Shown in pieces: positions 59,601 through 64,000 of a stretch of DNA of 64,000 nt. This DNA is from Mytilus trossulus (Eukaryota; Mollusca; Bivalvia; Mytilida; Mytilidae): the NCBI RefSeq assembly GCF_036588685.1, contig NC_086384.1:10368195-10432194 (forward strand), read 5' to 3'. The notes beneath the pieces were generated by a model. The model was not told the DNA's origin. It was given only the letters and a program-made list of their open reading frames with translations, and ran no database searches. The translations under genes were made by a program, and so were the position numbers. How positions within the stretch are numbered: position 1 is the first letter of the stretch; every line of letters begins with the position of its first letter.

Positions 59601-62600
59601 CACACATTTCGCAATGTTAAATGCAAGCAAGTTCCAGTTCACAAATTCAAAAGTTGGAGGGGAAAGATTGAAAAGTTGTGTTGGAATACAATAAGGCAAG
59701 CTAGGGTCACACAACGTTATAATGTAGAAATGTAAGAAAATATGGATAATCAAGACTAAAGGTAATTCTTATACATTCAAGATGATTTTTTTTTATCTGC
59801 CTGCCAAAAAGTATTTAGTAATCAATTAATAATTCAATAATAGTGTATAATCTTACTCATTATTTGTTCTTTAAACTAATTTAGATTTACATGTACTTTA
59901 TGTATAACACTTTCTATAGCTTGCATATATTGCATGCAATTTCCTTAAACATTTCAAAAGTCTATTTTTTTTAAAAAGGAATTGATTCCATGAATTTCCT
60001 TTGTTCTTTGTTGTTGAGATTCAAACTTATCTTTGACCCAGTTGTGTATTTTTGAATATACACTTACATTTTGTATATTTTTAGATTCCTACCAGAAAAT
60101 ATTTTTTTCTGGGTGGAATTTTGAAAAATTCCTACCAGGTTTTCTAGTAGGAATTTTATTTTCCTACCAAATTATTCCTGCTAATTTGCATATTCCTGGT
60201 AGGAATATACAATATTCCTACTAAGAAATTCCTGCTAATTTAAATTTTTCGCCTATTTTCCGTGTGGATTCCTACTACTGTCTGACTGGAATATCACTCT
60301 TTTCTGGTAGGAATTCAAAGCAATTTTCCTACTATATTCCGTGTACATTCCATACAGATTGTTTCATACAGGCGTGACACAGGAGTTATCAGCTTGCCTG
60401 AATAAGTAAGTCTCCATTAGGTTGTATCTGGTACCTCCCACCAGTTATTTGTTGTGACCCTCTGAACCATGTTATGATTGGATCAGGTTTACCACTGGTC
60501 TGACAGGTCAGATGCACATCTGTATTCTCTGCCACTTTTAATTCCTTTAATGGTCGTTTGATGAACTGTGGTCTCTCTTCTACAAAACATATATGTTGTT
60601 AACATAACCAGGCACTCATATATTCTTTTTCTAAGAATCAAGCTGTATATTTTCAATATAAAACATCTATTTAAACATCAAGTACGCATAAACTTCCAAT
60701 TTTGAAATCACATGAATGTTAAAGCTTTCAGGCGCATGAAACAAAAAAAGACCATCATACAATGTATTTAAGGCTCATCAAGGCGGAACTGAATCAAAAC
60801 AGTTGACAGATCGATATCAATATTGAATTTAATATAAATGACACTGAATACAAGAAATTCCAAAGAAAAGAGCAAAATCAGATTAAGATAGTTTATTATC
60901 AAATAATGGTATTCAAACCCTTACATTATATAATGTATACCATCACAAAAAGTTTACAAAAATAATAAATGATTTAAATATTGTTAATATAGCCACATTT
61001 AAGATATTATGTTATATTCTGGTATTTTTTGCTAAATAAAACCCCATTCATTGACGACAACGCAGTTATTAATGCATTACAAGTAGGAATTTAGCATTAA
61101 TGTAATTACTTAAGACGTAGAGATAGACGTCGGCAATCACATAACCAAATGCAAAGGTATTAGAAGCATTCCATTGTAAAACCATTGCATCACCAGTCTC
61201 AATACCGATTGCCTGTTTATTTATTCTATACTGTTATCTAATTCTATAATGTACTTACTTATTATTGCATCACCAAGTCTCAATACTGATTGCTTGTTTA
61301 TCTATTCTATAATGTAATCTAATTATATAATGTACTTACTTATTATTGCATCACCAAGTCTCAATACTGATTGCCTGTTTATTTATTCTATACTGTAATC
61401 TAATTCTATAATGTACTTACTTATTATTGCATCACCAGTCTCAATACTGATTGCCTGTTTATATATTCTATACTGTAATCTAATTCTATAATGTACTTAC
61501 TTAAGACGTTGAGATAGAAGTCGGCAAAGACATAACCAAATGTATTAGAAGCATTACATTGTAGAACCATTGCATCCCCAAGTCTTAAATCTATTACTGT
61601 TATATTATTGTCATCACGTTTGATAAGTCGGCCATCTCTTATAGTCACGTGATGTGCATCTGTAATAAAAAAAAACAGTAAGCGCTATTCAATGTCACCT
61701 GAGCATAGTATGTATAATATATAACGTGGTGATCCGTTTGATGGACTGAAATATAAAAGTGTCTTGGAAATCGGTATTTGAACAACAACAAATACTCATT
61801 TTATGACGGATATCATTAGTTGATTAGGAACTGCCTACTATTCTAACATTTGAATCCACCAAAATTTTTATATGGTTCGCTTAACTCAATATTCTAGAAG
61901 TGTTGGGAATTGTTGTTGTCTTTTAGTTTGTATGTCGTTATGTTTGCCATATCCGTTGTGTTGTATTTCTCTATTTCTTGGACGTGCGATTTAGCTAAAA
62001 TCATGAGGTTTTTCTAGCAAAAAAACTAGGTTCACCCACCATTTTTCTTTAAATGCCATGTTCAAAGACAGGAATATGGCAGAAGCTGTCACAAAGAGCG
62101 TTTCTATTTATGTTGGCGTTTGTTTTGTAGCAGTTCAGTGTTTCTGTTTTTTGCGTTTTTCATCATATAGTTGATGTTTTTCCCTCGGTTTTGATTTGTG
62201 ACCCAGATTTGTTTTCGCGTAATCAATTTATGACTTTTGAACAGCGGTATATTACTGTTGTCTTTTGTCTGCATCGCCTCATAACATCATTACAATACCA
62301 CATCATCACCCGTAGATATAAACCTTACCTTTGAACTTTACACCATTGATATACCACTGAATGTCTGGAGTTGGATCTCCGCCTGCTCTACATATAAACG
62401 TAGCCTTTTCCCCTACGCCTCTTTCTTTATCCGTCGGTTTTCCGTCCTCCAACCAGTAAGGCTTAGCTGTAAATACAGTTAGTTTAGTTTTAGCCACATT
62501 TTCAACGTCAACATAAAGAAATTAAACCTGGTATCTATGATGAGTTTCTATAGTAAACAAAATACAGAAAATTTGTCAGACAAAACATAAAAAAACTTTT

Positions 62601-62800
62601 GCAACACAAACTATAATAAACCAAACCTTAGGTAAAACATACTATCACAAAACATACTGACCCAAACTGCCACAAACCACCACCAGAATGCATTTCTTAG
62701 GCAATAGAAAATATCACACAACACCGAGCATCATAATTGTTTGCACCGGTATATATTTGTTGGTTAATTCCAATACCGTTAGTAAATAACAAAGGTTGTT

Positions 62801-62863
<63 letters not shown>

Positions 62864-63054
62864 TACATTTAACAATGACGTTTATGTTTCGCTGCTGTCT
62901 CTGTCCAATGGCACTTGTTGTGTAACAGGTATAACTGCCTCTATCAATCATCTGAAGGCTTGAGATATATAGCTGTTGTCCACCAAGTGACAGCGTTCTA
63001 CGGTTGTCTGGTATTGAACCTGTTTTATTTTCCCAGTGGACTGCAGGTGTTGGA
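46957..63054 (-). CDS. Nrg-like: L1CAM/neuroglian-type cell adhesion molecule (3' part, 17 exons)
   Basis: Seventeen minus-strand exons join in phase to 3538 nt, encoding about 1178 residues; the 5' exons lie beyond the window. Exons: 63054-62867, 62466-62329, 61659-61501, 60579-60398, 59076-58986, 57786-57499, 57014-56647, 55819-55585, 54896-54763, 53379-53148, 52656-52510, 51695-51507, 51159-51046, 50317-50159, 49232-49095, 48455-48410, 47686-46957. The architecture is the C-terminal half of Ig3, Ig4, Ig5, Ig6, five FN3 domains, one transmembrane helix and a cytosolic tail, as in the L1 family. Family-specific strings include CNASNTFGYVFADFYLNVL in Ig4, the WTKGGFNNAPIQYFTIEYNT start of FN3-1, NPENVRG before FN3-2 and AWFIGL at the membrane. 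L1 proteins are neuronal and epithelial surface adhesion molecules acting by homophilic and heterophilic binding. The tail departs strongly from the family. One intron (after 60398) uses a GC donor. Confidence 0.88.
47270..47430. repeat. 24-bp coding repeat in the tail exon
   Basis: The plus-strand words cgcctatcgtc(g/a)tatcgatcat recur with a 24-base period for about four units with extra half units, coding RYDD and RRDD blocks on the minus strand. In-frame length variation is likely between alleles. Confidence 0.8.
48045..48130 (+). repeat. 'gagcgtcac' family fragment
   Basis: It contains gagcgtcacttattagac, aaaactcgcgtctggtttac and cccttgtgtctttgatgagt. A short diverged piece in the L1CAM intron. 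Confidence 0.65.
48410..48455 (-). CDS. Nrg-like: 46-nt microexon of the cytosolic tail
   Basis: It encodes APPRRRVQYETTGSE plus part of the next codon. Acceptor CTTTCAG and donor GTAACT fit, and it changes phase from 1 to 2. Skipping it would shift the frame of the long tail exon, so it is either constitutive or a switch. L1 tails often contain small regulated exons. Confidence 0.75.
49095..49232 (-). CDS. Nrg-like: Exon: transmembrane segment
   Basis: It encodes AVAYSLGNNFAWFIGLILS then VIILIAISVYIVLMY, a single helix of about 23 residues, followed by KQHPEPKRKQY. AWFIGL at the outer edge is typical of neuroglian/L1. The basic run after the helix sets the inside, but the usual KRNRGGKY-type motif is absent. 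Confidence 0.87.
49437..49970 (+). pseudogene. Retroelement remnant, same family as 39224-39649
   Basis: The frame gives VYISKLIRYSRACISYRDFL, LLLTRELLNQEF and KSSFVNFTD, then a shift to DRYGITVSQMISDMF. The next frame (from 49749) gives AYPSGAPEITPSFWWGS, the usual tail of this family, then a hydrophobic low-complexity run. Stops and shifts show it is dead. It lies antisense in the intron between the FN3-5 and transmembrane exons. Confidence 0.7.
50159..51159 (-). CDS. Nrg-like: Exons for FN3-5 (51159-51046 and 50317-50159)
   Basis: The first exon encodes DVPSFSIRNVNSTFFNLTWT and YGTVAFAEYRIK. The second encodes GTSDWQLSAQQF, LQHGTSYEVRLAVTNGGKTS and NIEVIKTTG. Both are phase 1 on both sides. 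This is the last, least conserved FN3 before the membrane, as in other L1 proteins. Confidence 0.84.
50340..50565 (-). repeat. 'gacgatca / gtttcgtctac' repeat family copy
   Basis: It contains aaactcatcatatatcatgt, cacgcgcgtttcgtctacaa, acatctgtgacgatcaaata and 'gccaaataaagctaaggtta'. Same family as 43826-44475, more diverged. It begins about 25 bases from the acceptor of the 50317 exon. Confidence 0.75.
51507..52656 (-). CDS. Nrg-like: Exons for FN3-4 (52656-52510 and 51695-51507)
   Basis: The first exon encodes VPGPVEKLHPLLIASNFLEL, TWEQPELL and LKGYDVGFQT, ending ACAG|GTAAAG. The second encodes VKGLELGQMQEMDP, ITKCVLNGLTSNQKYRVYMW and ARTENGRGESSFIEITT. The frame stays open for 49 codons past the first donor with a strongly lysine-rich reading, so intron retention would give a short secreted form. 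I take the spliced form as the main one because the phases join and the FN3 fold is completed. Confidence 0.86.
53148..54896 (-). CDS. Nrg-like: Exons for FN3-3 (54896-54763 and 53379-53148)
   Basis: The first exon encodes PGPSMRIDNFVVDNAG, ATFYWSWDL and LHGKFRGFK. The second encodes IQYWVKGMKRVTF, VEYTYTLKNLLPHTIMEAQM and YYVSGPSPIVSFVTNRG. The donor after FRGFK is GTATTA, weaker than average but phase-correct. A MITE (53946-54167) lies in the intron between them. Confidence 0.85.
53946..54167. mobile_element. MITE, 'taccgtatagcgggttattt' family, copy 3
   Basis: Left end taccatatagcgggttattt and right end aactcgctacacggta, 222 bp. It contains aagg-tttacgaaatattttg and gcggaatttatttt(t)gcgatt as in the other two copies. 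It is the most diverged of the three and lies between the two FN3-3 exons. Confidence 0.88.
55585..55819 (-). CDS. Nrg-like: Exon: rest of FN3-2
   Basis: It encodes PMPPIDHGGRNFRYILKISR, a middle part with WRQSRYEF, then PYNVTLQAANEHQSSSV and the YSGES end seen at the FN3-2/FN3-3 border of L1 proteins. Phase 0 to 1. Confidence 0.87.
56100..56245 (+). repeat. Dispersed repeat, 'cattgaagacctgttggtga' copy
   Basis: The stretch gctgagggacgcctccgggt, cgttgcattgaagacctgtt, 'tctacggtcggttgttgtca' and the ccccatttccattctcaatt end match 7394-7570. Confidence 0.7.
56647..57014 (-). CDS. Nrg-like: Exon: FN3-1 and start of FN3-2
   Basis: It encodes DRPEPPVDV, then TATITWTKGGFNNAPIQYFT, IEYNTSVETDRWVFAA, LKLRPGVSYSFRLLATNKIG and the SEICTTD end, followed by NPENVRGVGDKPGYLVIEWT. 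The long exon that runs from one FN3 domain into the next is phase 1 to phase 0. The strings are among the most L1-like of the whole gene. Confidence 0.9.
57499..57786 (-). CDS. Nrg-like: Exon: Ig6, single exon
   Basis: A complete Ig domain in one 288-nt exon (phase 1 both sides): RIEQRPKDLEVFAGTDAKFT, CSGTTDFEEV, KLRVYWMKDRKEI, DNSLTISGTISRDSGFYTC and VITNELDKQEASAILTVK. Both Cys and the Trp are present. A single-exon symmetric domain could be skipped cleanly. Confidence 0.88.
57990..58205 (-). repeat. Dispersed repeat, 'gtaccaagtcag' family, inverted copy
   Basis: From tatatcgctgttcaaaactc through 'cgaactaaaactgagggaaa' and acacacacagaaacgga to the taccgtgacacgtctta end it is the reverse complement of parts of 25905-26345. 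Confidence 0.65.
58790..58950 (+). repeat. Tail fragment of the 39224/49437 retroelement family
   Basis: The stretch ttggctcaaccctggttttt, ggtgggggtttgtgttgttc and agctatggcgttgtcagttt parallels 49805-49930. Only the 3' tail is present. Confidence 0.65.
58986..60579 (-). CDS. Nrg-like: Exons for Ig5 (60579-60398 and 59076-58986)
   Basis: The first exon encodes RPQFIKRPLKELKVAENTDV, HLTCQTSGKPDPIITWF and the GRYQIQPNGDLLIQ strand. Its 3' border is CAG|GCAAGC, a GC-AG intron, and the next exon continues in phase with NVVLSDAGNFTCEARNNEGW. No GT donor nearby keeps the frame, and the joined product reads exactly like an L1-family Ig5, so the GC donor is well supported. The intron holds the ttcctacc-rich element at 59265-60330. 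Confidence 0.87.
59265..60330. mobile_element. Element rich in ttcctacca / tagtaggaat words
   Basis: The ends are inverted: left gtagtaggattccaccc followed by agaca; right gtgtggattcctactactgt followed by ctgact. Inside, tcctacca, tcctgcta and their complements occur many times, especially at 59480-59560 and 60080-60250. No protein frame is convincing. It sits in the GC-AG intron of the L1CAM gene and looks like a fold-back element with internal sub-repeats. Confidence 0.6.
61110..61212 (-). pseudogene. Partial duplicate of the Ig4 second exon inside the intron
   Basis: The minus-strand reading GDAMVLQWNASNTF, then GYVIADVYLYVL matches the end of the real exon (61501-61659), with Trp in place of the disulfide Cys and two extra residues. 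A donor-like GTAATTACAT follows at 61109, as after the true exon. An AG at 61213 gives an open frame, but its phase does not fit the preceding exon. I take it as a relic of a tandem duplication. Confidence 0.75.
61185..61500. repeat. 81-bp tandem array carrying copies of the Ig4 exon/donor border
   Basis: Units begin at the word ttgcatcacc at 61185, 61265, 61346 and 61427 (periods 80, 81, 81). Each contains agtctcaata(c)tgattgc, tgtttat, attctata(a/c)tgta(a)tctaatt and 'ataatgtacttact'. Read on the minus strand, every unit carries AAGTAAGTACATTATAG, the donor sequence of the Ig4 exon, fused to a piece of that exon (GGTGATGCAAT). Confidence 0.88.
61501..62466 (-). CDS. Nrg-like: Exons for Ig4 (62466-62329 and 61659-61501)
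   Basis: The first exon gives KPYWLEDGKPTDKERGVGEK, ATFICRAGGDPTPDIQWYI and ends after VKFKG. The second gives DAHHVTIRDGRL, the middle of the domain, and the hallmark MVLQCNASNTFGY followed by VFADFYLNVL. Both disulfide cysteines and the Trp are present. Each exon is phase 1 to phase 1, so either could be skipped without a frame shift, though the domain would break. The donor at 61500 is followed directly by the 81-bp array. Confidence 0.88.
62030..62280 (+). repeat. Dispersed repeat, 'caggaatatggcag' family
   Basis: The stretch from 'ggttcacccaccatttttct' through aagacaggaatatggcagaa to 'gaacagcggtatattactgt' is collinear with 15405-15605 and 25950-26345. It lies between the two Ig4 exons. 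Confidence 0.7.
62804..62858. repeat. (CT)n microsatellite, about 55 bp
   Basis: A perfect run of CT repeats (27 units). On the gene strand it is a GA tract starting 9 bases after the exon end, at intron position 9. It should be length-variable. Confidence 0.97.
62867..63054 (-). CDS. Nrg-like: Exon: C-terminal half of Ig3
   Basis: Residues PTPAVHWENKTG, LSLGGQQLYISSLQMIDRGS and YTCYTTSAIGQRQQ give the core Trp and the second disulfide Cys of an Ig domain; the first Cys must be on the preceding exon, outside the window. The exon starts with the last base of a codon (acceptor TTAAAG at 63055) and ends in phase 1 at GTAAGC. A (CT)n tract begins 7 bases into the intron. Confidence 0.85.
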
Positions 63055-63094
63055 CTTTAAAAAAAACAAAAACTAAGTAAATTCATTGTATTTA

Positions 63095-63415
63095 ATGTCA
63101 TATATATAGTCAAAGGTACCGGGCTTATAATTTTATACGTCAGACGCGCTTTTCGTCTTCATAAAACTCTTCAGTGACGCTCAGTTCATAATTGTTATAA
63201 AGTCAAACAAGTATAAAATTGAAGACCATTGACGACGTTAAATTCCACAATAAATGTTCTAAATACGGCTAAGGTAAGGTAATCTGTGCCTGGAGTAAGA
63301 AAATCCTAAGTATTTCGAAAAAATCATACTTTTATAGACAAGAAATTTATAAAAATGACCATATAATTTATTTTCATGTCAACACGGAAGAGCTATAGTG
63401 TAAACTATGATACCT
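63095..63415 (-). repeat. 'actcttcagtgacgctcag' repeat copy
   Basis: It contains caaaggtaccgggcttataa, cagacgcgcttttcgtcttc, aactcttcagtgacgctcag, gcctggagtaagaaaatcct and catgtcaacacggaagagct. It is collinear with 7975-8295 over its full length. Confidence 0.85.
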
Positions 63416-63529
63416 TATTCTGAAGATATTAAAGGTATAAACATCACAAATATTTGACAGTTGTATTACGATTGGAAAGCAATTGAATCGTCCCTTTTAC
63501 AAATTCCCATACCTTCACTTTATTTTACG

Positions 63530-63998
63530 AGGGACGAAAGATTTTAGAGGGACAGTCAAACTCATAAATCGGAAATAAACCTACAACGCCTGGCTAAAAA
63601 TGAAAAAGACAAACAGACAAACAAACTAAAGAATAAGCAACAAGAACCCTACCAAAAACTAGGGGTGATCTCATGTGCTTCGGAAGGATAAGCAGATAAT
63701 GCTCCAAGTATGGTACCCGTCGTGTTGCTTATGTTATAACAAATCCGGTAAAAAGTCTAATTCGGTAGGTAAATATATGGAAGGGAAGGGGATTGTAGTT
63801 ACGATATCCTTTGTGAAACCGTTAATCCATAACGATCAACCAACTCGTGATGGCATCCGTTACGAAGGGATGATTTCAAGTTCACTATTTGGAACTCTTG
63901 ATTTAATAGCGTCCTTGTGGGCAGCAACCTCTAAAATCTTGATTGGAAATGCAAGCATGTTAATATCGTATCAATTGGGAGATGCAGGTGCTGCTTGA
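63530..63998 (+). repeat. Dispersed repeat, long copy of the 20670 family
   Basis: The stretch gacgaaagattttagaggga, caacaagaaccctaccaaaa, 'gtgatctcatgtgcttcgga', 'cccgtcgtgttgcttatgtt' and the rest match 20670-20965. It continues about 200 bases further and contains a 107-codon open frame (63675-63998) that includes non-conserved parts of the repeat; I do not call it a gene. The ends lie at or beyond the window edge. Confidence 0.7.
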
Positions 63999-64000
63999 AT

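Larger units (their letters stand above)
63055..64000. other. Intron of the L1CAM gene at the window edge
   Basis: The preceding coding exon (first half of Ig3) is not in the window, so this intron is longer than 940 bases. It holds two repeats, at 63095-63415 and 63530-63998, and nothing else that I can name. Confidence 0.7.

Noticed and set aside
62737-62925. Plus-strand frame with a long Ser-Leu run
   Set aside because: The run comes from the (CT)n microsatellite, and the rest is antisense to the Ig3 exon.
63675-63998. 107-codon plus-strand frame at the window edge
   Set aside because: It lies in a dispersed repeat whose other copy (20670-20965) does not keep the frame.
1-64000. tRNA, rRNA, operons, Shine-Dalgarno sites, origins
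   Set aside because: I looked for cloverleaf-like segments and bacterial signals and found none that I could support. The window is a eukaryotic nuclear region. A tRNAscan or Rfam search would settle the RNA question.

Overview
The window looks like nuclear DNA of a metazoan, most likely a marine mussel (Mytilus or a close bivalve). It is AT-rich. Genes are split by long introns with GT-AG borders, the proteins are animal-type (WSC domain, GT31 glycosyltransferase, METTL27-like methyltransferase, L1/neuroglian Ig-FN3 adhesion molecule), and most of the rest is dispersed repeats of a style I associate from memory with mussel genomes. The species is an inference; I could not search a database.

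Layout. 1.4-10.3 kb (+): a complete four-exon gene for a small type I membrane protein with a signal peptide, one WSC domain and a CxCxC / basic juxtamembrane module with a furin-like site. 10.4-16.6 kb: repeats, no certain gene. 16.7-17.8 kb (+): a GT31 beta-1,3-galactosyltransferase-like type II Golgi protein in one long exon. 17.9-22.5 kb: repeats. 22.5-27.2 kb and 32.5-40.3 kb (both -): two tandem paralogues of a METTL27-like SAM-dependent methyltransferase. Each has five coding exons with identical exon lengths and 218 codons, and each probably has a distant non-coding 5' exon (near 30.4 kb and 43.3 kb). 39.2-39.6 kb (-), 44.9-46.2 kb (+) and 49.4-50.0 kb (+): dead retroelement pieces. 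47.0-63.05 kb (-): seventeen coding exons of an L1CAM/neuroglian-type cell adhesion molecule (end of Ig3 through Ig6, five FN3 domains, transmembrane segment, unusual Asp/Arg/Tyr-rich tail). Its 5' end lies beyond the window.

I joined all exons by hand from splice consensus and reading-frame phase. Every junction is phase-consistent: the WSC gene totals 885 nt, each methyltransferase 657 nt, and the L1CAM part 3538 nt. The genes do not form an operon-like unit. Their only clear relationship is the tandem duplication of the methyltransferase. Introns and spacers hold many small inverted-repeat elements (MITE-like), long fold-backs, tandem arrays and SINE/LINE-type repeats. The most interesting points are the divergent cytoplasmic tail of the L1CAM homologue, the partial duplication of one of its Ig exons into an 81-bp array that carries splice donors, and the juxtamembrane module of the WSC protein.
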